Assembly (NCBI RefSeq): GCF_027172205.1
Contig: NC_070604.1
Span: 930,001-994,000 of the forward strand
From: Podarcis raffonei
Taxonomy: Eukaryota > Chordata > Lepidosauria > Squamata > Lacertidae
Direction of reading: 5' to 3'
Length of the DNA: 64,000 bases
A program made the position numbers and the translations under genes. Below are positions 43,885 to 54,608 of this stretch, piece by piece; positions within the stretch are counted from its first letter, which is position 1, and each line of letters begins with the position of its first letter. The notes under the pieces were generated by a model. That model saw only the letters and a list, made by a program, of their open reading frames with translations, was not told the DNA's origin and made no database searches.

Positions 43885-46800
43885 CTTGTTGTTTTTGTTG
43901 TTTAGTCGTTTAGTTGGGTCCGACTCTTCGTGACCCCATGGACCAGAGCACGCCAGGCACTCCTGTCTTCCACTTCCTCCCACAGTTTGGTCAAACTCAT
44001 GTTCGTAGCTTCGAGAAAACTGTCCAACCATCTCGTCCTCTATCGTCCCTTTCTCCTTGTGCCATCAATCTTTCTCAACATCAGGGTCTTTTCCAGGGAG
44101 TCTTCCCTTCTCACGAGGTGGCCAAAGTATTGGAGTCTCAGCTTCAGGATCTGTCCTTCCAGTGAGCACTCAGGGCTGATTTCCTTCAGAATGGATAGGT
44201 TTGATCTTCTTGCAGTCCATGGGACTTGGTTGGCAAGATGATGTCTCTACTTTTTAAGATGCTGTCTAGGTTTGTCATTGCTTTTCTCCCAAGAAGCAGG
44301 CGTCTTTTAATTTCGTGGCTCCTGTCACTATCTGCAGTGATCATGGAGCTCAAGAAAGTAAAATCTCTCACTGCCTCCATTTCTTCCCCTTCTGTTTGCC
44401 AGGAGGTGATGGGACCAGTGGCCATGATCTTCGTTTTTTTGATGTTGAGCTTCAGACCATATTTTGCGCTCTCCTCTTTCACCCTCATTAAAAGGTTCTG
44501 TAATTCCTCCTCACTTTCTGCCAACAAGGTTGTGCCATCTGCATATCTGAGGTTGTTGATATTTCTTCCGGTAATCTTAATTCTGGCTTGGGATTCATCC
44601 AGCCCAGCCTTTCGCATGATAAATTCTGCATATAAGTTAAATAAGCAGGGAGACAATATACAGCCTTGTCGTACTCCTTTCCCAATTTTGAACCAATCAG
44701 TTGTTCCATATCCAGTTCTAACTGTAGCTTCTTGTCCCACGTAGAGATTTCTCAGGAGACAGATGAGGTGATCAGGCACTCCCATTTCTTTAAGAACTTG
44801 CCATAGTTTGCTGTGGTCGACACAGTCAAAGGCTTTTGCATAGTCAATGAAGCAGAAGTAGATGTCTTTCTGGAACTCTCTAGCTTTCTCCATAATCCAG
44901 CGCATGTTTGCAATTTGGTCTCTGGTTCCTCTACCTCTTCTAAATCCAGCTTGCACTTCTGGGAGTTCTCGGTCCACATACTGCTTGACCCTACCTTGTA
45001 GAATTTTAAGCATAACCTTGCTAGTGTGTGAAATGAGTGCAATTGTGCGGTAGTTGGAACATTCCTTGGCACTGCCCTTCTTTGGGATTGGGATGTAGAC
45101 TGATCTTCTCTAATCCTCTGGCCACTGCTGAGTTTTCCAAATTTGCGGGCCTATTGAGTGTAGCACCTCAACAGCATCATCTTTTAAAATTTTAAATAGT
45201 TCAGCTGGAATATCATCTCTTCCACTGGCCTTGTTATTAGCAGTGCTTTCTAAGGCCCATTTGACTTCACTCTCCAGGATGTCTGGCTTAAGCTCAGCAA
45301 CCACACTAACTGGGGTGTACGAGCCATCCATATCTTTCTGGTATAATTCCTCTGTGTATTCTTGCCACCTCTTCTTCATGTCTTCTGCTTCTGTTAGGTC
45401 CTTACCACTTTTGTCCTTTATTATGGTAATCTTTGTACGAAATGTTCCTTTCATAGCTCCAATTTTCTTGAACAGATGTCTAGTTATTCCCATTCTGTTG
45501 TTTTCCTCTATTTCTTTGCATTACTCGTTTAAGAAGGCCTTGTCTCTCCTTGCTATTTTTTGGAAATCTGCATTCAATTTCCTGTATGTTTCACTATCTC
45601 CCTCGCATTTTGCTTGCCTTCTCTCCCCCGCTATTTGTAAGGCCTGGTTGGACAGCCACTTTGCTTTCTTGCATATCCTTTTTCATTGGGATGGTTTTTG
45701 TTGCTGCCTCCTGTATAATGTTGCAAGCCTCCATCCATAGTTCTTCAGGCACTCTGTCCACCAAATCTAAATCCTTAAACCTGTTTCTCACTTCCACTGT
45801 GTATTCATAAGGGATTTGATTTAGATTGTATCTTACTGGCCCAGTGGTTTTTCCTACTTTCTTCAGTTTAAGCTTGAATTTTGCTATAAGAAGCTGATGA
45901 TCTGAGCCACAGTCAGCTCCAGGTCTTGTTTTTGCTGACTGTATAGAGCTTCTCCATCTTTGGCTGCAGAGAATATAATCAATTTGATTTTGATGCTGCC
46001 CATTTGGTGATGTCCATGTGTAGAGTCGTCTCTTGTGTTGTTGGAAAAGAGTGTTTGTGATGACCAGCTTGTTCTCTTGGCAGAACTCTATTAGCCTTTG
46101 CCCTGCTTCGTTTTGAACTCCAAGGCCAAACTTGCCAGTTGTTCCTTTTATCTCTTGACTCCCTACTTTAGCGTTCCAATCCCCTATAATGAGAAGAACA
46201 TCCTTCTCTGGTGTCATTTCTATAAGGTGTTGTAAGTCTTCATAGAATTGGTCGATTTCAGTTTCTTCAGCACCAGTGGTTGGTGCATAAACTTGGATTA
46301 CTGTGATGTTAAAAGGTCTGCCTTGGATTCGTATTGAGATCATTCTATCATTTTTGAGATTGCATCCCAGTACAGCTTTCGCCACTCTTGTTGACTATGA
46401 GGGTCACTGTCAGGGAAGAGTTAGAAGTTTCCAGTTTCTCAGAGGGAGAAAGCATTCCCCAAGGGGGGAAGGAGAGCAGTGAATCTAATAGAAGAGAGCA
46501 AGAGGAACAACAGGGAGGGACTGGCTGTTCACAGGAAAGGCAAGGGTTAAGTTCTAGCTCAGATTGGGAGGAGGGGAGATACAAGCCAGCTCTAGCCAGG
46601 AGGGTAGGAAAAAGAGCAGGAAAGCGAAGGGAAGGGTGCCTTCGACATTTTGTGAGTGGCTGGTCCCCGAGAAGCAGAGCTCAGAAGGTATCTGAAATAA
46701 GTGATTCTGAGGAATAATAGTTAAGAACCGTTTATAAGATTGTTTTGTTAATACGCAATAAAAAGTTATAAAAGAACAAGAAGCGTTTGTGTGGTGATCT

Positions 46801-47413
46801 GAAGAGGACAACGACCAGGCCTGACAGTCACTCCATTTCTTTTATGGGATTCTTGCTCACAGTAGTAGATATGATGGTCATCCGAACTGAATTCTCCCAT
46901 TCCCGTCCATTCTAGTTCACTGATGCCCAGGATGTCAATATTTATTCTTGCCATCTCATTTTTGACCACATCCAACTTACCCAGGTTCATGGTTCTTACA
47001 TTCCAGGTTCCTGTGCAAAATTTTTCTGTACAGCATTGGATTTTCCTTCCGCTTCCAGGCATATCCGCAACTGAGCGTCCTTTCGGCTTTGGCCCAGCTG
47101 CTTCATCAGCTCTGAATCTACTTGTACTTGCCCTCCGCTCTTCCCCAGTAGCATGTTGGACGCCTTCCGACCTGAGGGGCTCATCTTCCAGCATCAAAAC
47201 TTTTATATGCCTGTTGTCTTTGTCCATGGAGTTTTCTTGGCAGGGATTCTGGAGTGGCTTGCCGGTTCCTGCTCCAGGTGGATCATGTTTGGTCAAAACT
47301 CCACTATGACCTGTCCATCTTGGGTGGCCCTGCACAGCATAGCTCATAGCTTCTCTGAATTATTCAAGCCCCTTCGCCACGGCAAGGCAGTGATCCATGA
47401 AGGGGATCTTAAG
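43885..47413 (-). mobile_element. Full-length BovB LINE with nested LTR
   Basis: ACAGTAGTCTT is repeated at 43874-43884 and 47414-47424. Without the nested LTR the element is about 3.1 kb, the usual BovB size. The minus strand starts MSYAVQGHPRWTGHSGV near 47347, then the endonuclease (TWNVRTMNLGKLDVVKNEM; ADCGSDHQLLIAKFKLKLKK; IGDWNAKVGSQE). The RT follows: FIDYAKAFDCVDHSKLW, CLLRNLYVGQEA, GVRQGCILSPCLFNLYAEFI and a degenerate YADG where YADD is expected. The frame is broken at several points, so it is dead. Intron 4 of the FAM228-like gene. Confidence 0.93.
46408..46826 (+). mobile_element. Solo LTR (retrovirus-like fossil) inserted in BovB
   Basis: It begins TGTCAGGGAAG and ends GGCCTGACA, the TG...CA ends of an LTR, with the 5-bp repeat GTCAC at 46403-46407 and 46827-46831. 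AATAAA lies near 46757 on the plus strand. 419 bp, no internal genes. Younger than the BovB around it. It looks complete as an LTR; family not determined. Confidence 0.85.
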
Positions 47414-47824
47414 ACAGTAGTCTTAAGATTAGCTTTAAGAAAAATCAAGTCAGTCAGTTGATTAAGTGCAGGTGAGTCAGTGGTTGCAGAATGTGGATGC
47501 CAGACCATTATAGCCCTGAAATGGTGGCCATATTCTGGTGTGAGCAAGAAGACTATGGTGGCCCACATATGGCCCTGTTTCCATTTGGAGAGGGGCACTC
47601 CGTTTTCTAGAGACCTGGAAAAGGAATTACATTTCATTTAAGTACTGTCTGCACCGAACTGAAAGCAAAAGATTTCAGGATGTAGTTTTCCATCCTTCTC
47701 AACTTTCTTTTGGATGAATGCTGAGGATAATACCGTATCCTTTGTGTAGGCAACTTTGAATTTGGGGTTGATAGAATATGGTATATTCACTGTGATTCCT
47801 CACTCCACTCTGCTTTCTTGTAAG

Positions 47825-47941
47825 TCTCTTCCAGCAGTCTCTACACCCTTGAGTAGATCACCCAGCAAGGCTGGCAGAAGTATTCAACCTGGAGGGACCA
47901 AAGATTCTGAAAACTGGCTGAAACATTTTTCCATTGCGCAG
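47825..47941 (+). CDS. FAM228-family gene, exon 5
   Basis: With acceptor CTGCTTTCTTGTAAG it reads SLPAVSTPLSRSPSKAGRSI, then QPGGTKDSENWLKHFSIAQ up to donor CAG|GTACAC, 39 codons in phase 0. The nearer acceptor TCTTCCAG would break the frame, so the upstream one is preferred. E-N-W-L-K again matches the W-L modules of exons 2 and 4. Confidence 0.68.
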
Positions 47942-48289
47942 GTACACCTGAGTTTGGCAGCAGTAGTAAGAAATCAGTACTGGCACTACTCTAATTATGC
48001 TTTCTCAGCTTTGGAGAGAAGGTGGAAACTCTTGTTAACAGGTTTCTTAGAGAATGAGGCTGACAAAATATATTACTACAAGGTACACAAGGACTGACAG
48101 CCACTTTGTTGTTGTAAAGTCATCTGTACTTTGAGTTCCATATAGTTTGGGGTTCAGATGAAGCTCAGTTCCTGTCTGCTCTGCATGGGGATTTTTATAC
48201 TGCAGTTATATTTTAATTATTTTTTAAATGAAACAACTTTTTAAATGTGACATCTGTTTGCGTAAAGAATATATGTATGTAGGACTGCA

Positions 48290-48400
48290 AGTTATTTATT
48301 CATTTATTACAGTTGTTCATGTTCTGCAATATTTCCAATATGGTTTACAAGAAGCTTTAAAACACATTTTAAAACAGCAACAAAAAAATAAAAAGACATC
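48290..48400 (-). mobile_element. Possible L2-type LINE tail
   Basis: TTATTTATTCATTTATTACA followed by ATATGGTTTACAAGAAGC resembles the complement of the usual L2 tail. Weak. Confidence 0.3.
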
Positions 48401-48764
48401 AGGATCCTTCCCACAGGACGATTTAATGACTAGAATTATTTTGGGTCTGCTTAGCAAAAGAAAGATTGTAAGTTTGCCCCTGAATTTGATTAAGAATAGA
48501 TGCTTATCACTAAATTATTGACCTTTTGATTCAGTAGCTATCTAGTTACAGCTGAAATAGGATTGAAGTGGAGCACACTACGTATTGTACACTCTGGGGA
48601 ATGTTTTTTTACTTGTGCTAAAACTCAAAATATTAATGTTTTATTGATATGTTTATTATACAATTTTAGGATGTATTCTTAATGTAAATACTAATAGTAT
48701 TAAATATTCTAAATATGTATTCTTTATATTCTAAATTAATTTAAAATGCCTTAAAGCATGTTGG

Positions 48765-48869
48765 TCTGACCAAACTGCGGGAGGTAGTGGAGGACAGAGG
48801 TGCCTGGCGTGCTCTGGTCCATGGGGTCACGAAGAGTCGGACACGACTAAACGACTAAACAACAACAAC
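48765..48869 (+). mobile_element. BovB 3' end, extreme 5' truncation
   Basis: Only 105 bp of BovB 3' end (CCATGGGGTCACGAAGAGTC...ACGACTAAACAACAAC) between the 12-bp duplication AAAGCATGTTGG at 48753-48764 and 48870-48881. Confidence 0.9.
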
Positions 48870-48994
48870 AAAGCATGTTGGATTAATAGCTCCAGCCAGA
48901 AAAGTCTGCTTTTCTTCTAACCTTCTGATCTGTACAAGAAGTAATAATGGCAACTTCTTTTATCACTTTTTGTTTCTCTTTGCACTTTTTATTC

Positions 48995-49578
48995 TACTCC
49001 AAGAGTATAGCATCTAGATCAAGGGAAGTAATAGTGCCACTGTATTCTGCTCTGGTCAGACCTCACCTGGAGTACTGTGTCCAGTTCTGGGCACCACAGT
49101 TCAAGAAGGACACTGACCAACTGGAACGTGTCCAGAGGAGGGCAACCAAAATGGTCAAAGGCCTGGAAACGATGCCTTATGAGGAACGGCTAAGGGAGCT
49201 GGGCATGTTTAGCCTGGAGAAGAGGAGGTTAAGGGGTGATATGATAGCCATGTTCAAATATATAAAAGGATGTCACATAGAGGAGGGAGAAAGGTTGTTT
49301 TCTGCTGCTCCAGAGAAGCGGACACGGAGCAATGGATCCAAACTACAAGAAAGAAGATTCCACCTAAACATTAGGAAGAACTTCCTGACAGTAAGAGCTG
49401 TTCGACAGTGGAATTTGCTGCCAAGGAGTGTGGTGGAGTCTCCTTCTTTGGAGGACTTTAAGCAGAGGCTTGACAACCATATGTCAGGAGTGCTCTGATG
49501 GTGTTTCCTGCTTGGCAGGGGGTTGGACTCGATGGCCCTTGTGGTCTCTTCCAACTCTATGATTCTATGATTCTAAGA
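48995..49578 (+). mobile_element. CR1 LINE 3' fragment, open frame to its end
   Basis: It reads [20 protein letters not shown], then [40 protein letters not shown] and ends DNHMSGVL with TGA near 49498, followed by the CR1 3' end (CTATGATTCTATGATTCTAA). Almost identical to the copy at 40803-42470, in the opposite orientation. Confidence 0.92.
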
Positions 49579-49784
49579 TTATCTCTAATTCAATATAGCC
49601 TCAAAGTTGCACTTACCCAAATCCCATTCATTTTAAAAAGATGTTTCTGTAGCTTTATTTCCTGTGTCTTTTTTAATCATGGATCTACTTATCCTACAGT
49701 GCTGTGCTGCTCATAGAATTAATTCTTAATTACTGCTTTTCATTCAGCAGTTTTACTTCACAGTTTTTACTGGTATTTTATTAG

Positions 49785-49859
49785 GCTGTAGTTAATGAAA
49801 GACAGGATGTTGTTGGTTCCACCCAGGCCCTGCTGGAAAGAGAGAACTGCTTTGTGAGG
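49785..49859 (+). CDS. FAM228-family gene, exon 6
   Basis: After acceptor TTTATTAG it reads AVVNERQDVVGSTQALLERE then NCFVR up to donor AGG|GTAAGA, 25 codons in phase 0. LLERENCFVR leads into EVDRYL of exon 7, the start of the FAM228 domain. Confidence 0.82.
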
Positions 49860-49939
49860 GTAAGAAACAAAATACAGTGTCGGTTTACAATATGTCTTTC
49901 TAACGTTTGAGGAAGACCTACAGATATGAAGAAGCCTAA

Positions 49940-50612
49940 TAGGGCTGGGCAGTACCTGGCTTTCCACATTGTGATATATCAGCAGCTAAATACTGTGATA
50001 TGCCGATATATCATGATGTCTTGAATGTGTCTAGCCTGTTTTTTCCTCCCCATCTTAGGGATGGAAGAAGCAGCTGAGATACATTGCCCAGCCCTACATG
50101 GTGAGTGAGCCCCAAAGCCTCTCCAGTTTGCATGAGCCCAGGACTTCCTTGAACCGCTCAGCTGAGCGGTTCACGAGCCGGAAAGGTGTCAGCGCTTGCT
50201 CAGCTGGGGGGGGGGCTGAGGCTTCCCCCTGCCCAGCTGAGCAGTTTGAGGGTAGCTCTGATTCTGCTCCGACTCATGCGCAAGCTGGAAGGGCGTTGGA
50301 GCTTCCTCAAAGGTGCTTACCTGACTTTGCCCAAGTGGGCGGGCTTTGTCTTTCCTCTTGGGGCGGTTGGTTGCTCTGGGAGGAAAGATGCAGCCTGCCC
50401 TCCCAGGCAAAGGCAGGCAGGCTGCAGTCAAGTGTCTGCCTTCTCCCAAGTGGGTGGACTGCGTCTTTCCTCCTGGAGCGACCAACTGACCCAAGAGGAA
50501 AGATGCAGCTTGCCTGCTTGGGCAAAGGCAATTTGAACTGCCGATACATCGTGGTGGCTGGGGAGTGAACGCCATACCGGTTTCAGACAGTAAATTGGAG
50601 TATCGCCCAGCC
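49940..50612. mobile_element. MITE-like element with internal repeats
   Basis: AGGGCTGGGCAGTAC at the left and GTATCGCCCAGCCCT at the right form inverted ends. GATATATC words follow the left end and GATACATCG precedes the right. Inside, a unit of about 105 bp (GTCTTTCCTC...GGAAAGATGCAGC) is present twice at about 50347-50410 and 50453-50520. No clear target duplication. Probably hAT-type. Confidence 0.5.
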
Positions 50613-51176
50613 CTCATGCTTTCTCCTACAACAATGGTTGCTGAAATATCTTTTGAATATGATACCTTTCACATTTTTGACTTGGGTCTTGAAATGTAGT
50701 GGCATTATAGATGTGGTATATGGAAACTACTGTGGGAAAAACTAGCCATGATGTTAAATGTATGTAATTTTGTTCCATAAGCAGCAGCCATGAGTGGAGA
50801 AAACTGTCCTGGGGCTAAGGAGGGTAGTTTTCATCAGGACCACATGGTGTGGGGAAAAGAGATAAAGACTCCCTCCCCACGTGCCATGATTGCCTCTCTC
50901 ATGCATGCTATTTAAAGAACAAAATTAGGAATGTTAAATGTGTTGGTTATAGAAATCCCATGTGTCTTTTACCCTGTAAGAAATGGAGTTTACAAATAAT
51001 TTGCTTTTTTAAGACCCAAATTATGTGGGTTTTAAAAAAGATTTAAAGTTTTTAAAAACTTTAAACATCAGTTTTCATTAGTTTGAACATGGCGATCTCA
51101 TGCAATATCATGCATGCAATCTCTCCTTCCACTAGCTAGAAAGAATTGGAAGTTGCCTTATTCCATTTGTGTTAAC
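50613..51176. other. Intron 6, unassigned
   Basis: No exon and no named repeat recognised. Confidence 0.4.
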
Positions 51177-51189
51177 TTACCCTTGGATA

Positions 51190-51552
51190 AAGGGACGCGG
51201 GTGGTGCTTTGGTCTAAACCACAGAGTGTAGGGCTTGCCAATCGGAAGGTCGGCGATTCGAATCCTCGTGGCGGGGTGAGCTCCCGTTGCTCGGTCCCTG
51301 CTCCTGCCCACCTAGCAGTTCCAAAGCACGTCAAAGTGCAAGTAGATAAATAGGTACCGCTCCAGCGGGAAGGTAAACGGCGTTTCCGTGCGCTGCTCTG
51401 GTTCTCCAGAAGTGGTTTAGTCATGCTGGCCACATGACCCGGAAGCTGTACGCCGGCTCCCTCGGCCAATAAAGCAAGATGAGCGCTGCAACCCCAGAGT
51501 CGCCCATGACTGGACCTAACGGTCAGGGGTCCCTTTACCTTTACTTTTACCT
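51190..51552 (+). mobile_element. Sauria SINE
   Basis: GGGACGCGGGTGGTGCTTTG head, GCGATTCGAATCCTCG B box and GGTCAGGGGTCCCTTTACCT tail. TTACCCTTGGATA is repeated at 51177-51189 and 51553-51565. Confidence 0.93.
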
Positions 51553-51904
51553 TTACCCTTGGATATATCTATCCCATGTATTTCCTTCCCTGCTCTTTTA
51601 TTCTTCTTCTGTACCATTCTACAATTTCATCACCTTAAGCTCCTTTTACAAACTCTGCTATGTTACCTCCACTCTGTATTACTTACTTGGGCCCTGGGAC
51701 TGTGTCTGACGCCTGTGTCTTGGCCACTCTGCACCAGGTGTTATTGGTCATAGTTCAGTTAGGTGAAGAAGGGGGTATTGTAGGTTTCCAGCTCCTAGAA
51801 GTGAGCTGTTGCAAATGCATCAGCTGCTGGGCTGTGTACGTCTTCTTGCACCATGTGTACCTTGGTGTGGATTTGCCTTGTCTTGGCTCCACTACTCACA
51901 TAAG

Positions 51905-52065
51905 AATAATGGAGTTGTTTAGCTCAGTTGGTAAGAGCGTGGTGCTGATAATGCCAAGGTTGCAGGTTTGATCCCCGTATGGGACAGTTGCATGTTCCTG
52001 CATTGCAGGGGGTTGGACTAGATGACCCTTATGGTCCCTTCCAACTACAATTGTATGATTCTATA
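51905..52065 (+). mobile_element. tRNA-Ile-derived SINE with CR1 tail
   Basis: The head reads TTTAGCTCAGTTGGTAAGAG (A box), GCGTGGTGCTGATAATGCCA (tRNA-Ile anticodon region, GAT) and GCAGGTTTGATCCCCGTA (B box). A linker TGCATTGCAGGGGGTTGGAC leads into a CR1-type 3' end (TTCCAACTACAATTGTATGA TTCTAT, split). The tail implies mobilisation by CR1. Confidence 0.85.
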
Positions 52066-52325
52066 GTCTTTATGGAAGCCTTTATAGTCTTGTATGCTAC
52101 TTTTGGAAAATGCCAGTATGTGTGATGTATTCGCCCATCAAACATGCCTCACCTTGTTCTTTAAGGAGGTTCTTGGCCAGAGAGTACATCAGGATATCAT
52201 AGTGTCATCATATCTTTAGCTGGTCTGGCTTCTTATTCAGGTCCTTGGCACCTGTGGAGTTCCAGCCAGTTAGTGTGACAATCCGCTCCATTCCAGAATT
52301 TCAGGCATAGTCTAGCCCATCCTCG
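52066..52325. other. Intron 6, unassigned
   Basis: Nothing recognised. Confidence 0.4.
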
Positions 52326-52435
52326 AGTCCCCAGATGTTGTTGGACTACAACTCCCACCATCCCTAGCTATCAGGACCAATGGTCCGGGATGACAAGAGT
52401 TGTAGTTCAACAACATCTGGGGATTCAAGGTTGAG
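52326..52435. mobile_element. Foldback MITE
   Basis: Arms GTCCCCAGATGTTGTTGGAC + TACAACTCCCACCATCCC and GGGATGACAAGAGTTGTAGT + TCAACAACATCTGGGGAT are inverted over about 40 nt. The same family as the promoter foldback at 21035-21124. Confidence 0.65.
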
Positions 52436-52803
52436 AGAGGCTGGGTTAGCTCCTAAACCCACCCTCATTCTGGTCAGCCTGCCTGTGAAAGCCACGGCGT
52501 CAAGATTTTCTTCAAAACTATAATAGCAAGAAATAAAAATTTTCAAAAATCAACGAGATTCTCATAAAGTATTCAGGAGTCGTTAAGGCCAAACAGAATT
52601 GTGGCATGTGGTCTGTATATTTTGCATCTCTCAACTATGAAATTATAGCCTTGCTGTTAATTAGTTTATTCCTATCTGCAAAGCAACCTTTTCTGAATAT
52701 GCACTTTTTCTAGTTAAGAACATTGTGTTGTAGTACAGCTGCTTTACATGTTACAAAAGTCCTACAGATAAGCTGTTTCTCTGTAGCAAACCATACACAG
52801 TAG

Positions 52804-53572
52804 TACCGTATTTTTCGCCCTATAGGACGCACTTTTTCCCCTCCAAAAATGAAGGGGAAATCTGGGTGCGTCCTATGGGGCGAATGCAGGCTTTCGCTGA
52901 AGCTTGGAGCGACCCCTCTCACTCTCCAGGCTTCAGGAAGACATCCGCAGGGTTCCCGTAGCCTGCTTCCCGGAGCGCCGGGTGCGCTGAAAGCAGAGCG
53001 CCCAGCGCTTCGGGAACACATCCGCAGCCTAGGCAGCCCTGTGGGAGGTCCCGCAGGGATGTCTAGGCTGTGGATAGCAGCCTGCTTCCTGGAGCGTCGG
53101 GCGCCCTGAAAGCAGAGCGCCCGGCGCTTTGGGAACACATCCGCAGCGTAGGGAGCCCTGCAGGAGTTCCCCACAGGGCTCCCCACGCTGCGGATAGCAG
53201 CCTGCCGCCCGGCAGGCGGGGCGCCCTGAAGCAGAGCGCCCCTCGCGCTGGGCAGACATCCGCAGCGTGGGGAGCCCTGCAGGAGTTCCCCGCAGGGCTC
53301 CCCACGCTGCGGATAGCAGCCTGCCGCCCAGCGGACGGGGCGCCCTAAATCAGAGCGCCCCTCGTGCTGGGCAGACATCGGCAAGCCCCACAAGCTCGGG
53401 GGACAGCAGGGAGGCGCAGCGCCGCCATCCCGCTGTTCCTCGACCTAGTTCGGTTTCTCCGACCTGCTTTTTGGGGGGGAAATAAAGGAAAAAAAAATTC
53501 CCTTTATTTCCCCCCCAAAAAACTAGGTGTGTCCTATGGGACGGAGCGTCCTATGGGACGAAAAATACGGTA
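52804..53572. mobile_element. 769-bp MITE with GC-rich tandem core
   Basis: Inverted ends ACCGTATTTTTCGCCCTATA (left) and the complement of TATGGGACGAAAAATACGGT (right), with TA at both outer edges. The inside holds about three tandem units of 118-119 bp starting near 53022, 53140 and 53259, each with a hairpin (GGGAGCCCTGC...GCAGGGCTCCC) and GCAGAGCGCCC. CpG-rich. Open frames through it come from the repeat. Confidence 0.7.
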
Positions 53573-53873
53573 ATCTTCACATTCAGTTGTCATATGATTG
53601 GCTATGGTTTCAAAGCAGATATTGGTACAGCAAAAAAACAAAGTATGCAATTTTCAGCGTAATGGTATACAAGTGGGCTACAAATTTGATTAAAATGCAT
53701 GTCTTTTGTGTACAGATATTTCAGTGTGTCAAGCACCCCTTGGGTTTCAGTTGATTAATGACTTGCCTCTTTCCGATGTCCTTTATTTTTGAATAGTGTC
53801 TGGTTTAAAGTAATTTGTTTTACCGGTTCATAAGAGACCCAGCTTTGTTAACAATAGTCTCTCTGTCAATTAG

Positions 53874-54071
53874 GAAGTAGACAGGTATTTGAAGCACAAT
53901 GATTTCTTAGCTCTAAGGAGGAGGGAAATGCTGTACAAGAAGTGGTTTGAGAATGTTTCAAGCCCGCTACTACAGAAAATTCAGGACAAAGTTGACAACC
54001 AGTCAAGTGAAGAAATAGAGGAAAGGAAGCGAAAGCAGCTCTCCCTTTATCTAAACTACTGTAATAAGAAG
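53874..54071 (+). CDS. FAM228-family gene, exon 7 (FAM228 domain)
   Basis: After acceptor TCAATTAG, 66 codons in phase 0 read EVDRYLKHNDFLALRRREML, then YKKWFENVSSPLLQKIQDKV, DNQSSEEIEERKRKQLSLYL and NYCNKK up to donor AAG|GTATTG. This is the core of the FAM228 family, largely alpha-helical and charged. It is the strongest evidence for the gene's identity, and its open frame and high conservation argue against a pseudogene. Confidence 0.88.
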
Positions 54072-54608
54072 GTATTGATAAAGAAAAATGTTTTGTTACT
54101 GAAAGGCATTTGGAGGGATGTTAGCAAAATTGTAAAGTTTGTTTCCTTTGACTAAGGTTGGGATCAAAATTGTCTGCATAGAATGAATAGTTATTTTAAT
54201 AGCAAAGGCTCACAGAACACGCCTTGAGCTCTTACAAGTTCATTGTAGAGAAGTGTATTTGTGTGAGGAAAATATATTGTTTGTTGTACCAATTAAGAGT
54301 AAAAAGAATCAAAATTTCAGGTGCTCTAATGAGCAACCCCAGTGGTTAATGTAACCCTCAGAATGTTTACATGTAGTCTAGACAATTGAATGGCTCAGTA
54401 GACTTAGATTGTGTACTTTTTATTCAGAACAGCTTACGAGCATGGGAGGATACAGTGTTTATCTGAAACATAAATCTGGACTGTGGTGCCATCTTTTACA
54501 CAAAGTACTTCAGCATTATCTGGGTTTGAACAGACAAATTGAGGACTCTTATTTCAATTTGTTTAACAAATATAGACACCTTTCCTTCTGCACTGAAGAC
54601 TGATTTGG

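Noticed and set aside
47840-47941. Nearer acceptor TCTTCCAG for FAM228-like exon 5
   Set aside because: It gives a frame that stops within six codons, while the acceptor at 47824 keeps phase 0 and an open exon.
49273-49554. 93-codon minus-strand frame
   Set aside because: Antisense of the CR1 C-terminus; the same shadow appears opposite the other CR1 copy at 40831-41109.
51905-51990. A functional tRNA-Ile gene
   Set aside because: A and B boxes are present but the acceptor stem is incomplete and the sequence runs into a CR1-type tail; it is a SINE.
52710-53393. 227-codon minus-strand frame with repeated peptide units
   Set aside because: It is produced by the GC-rich tandem repeats of the MITE at 52804-53572.
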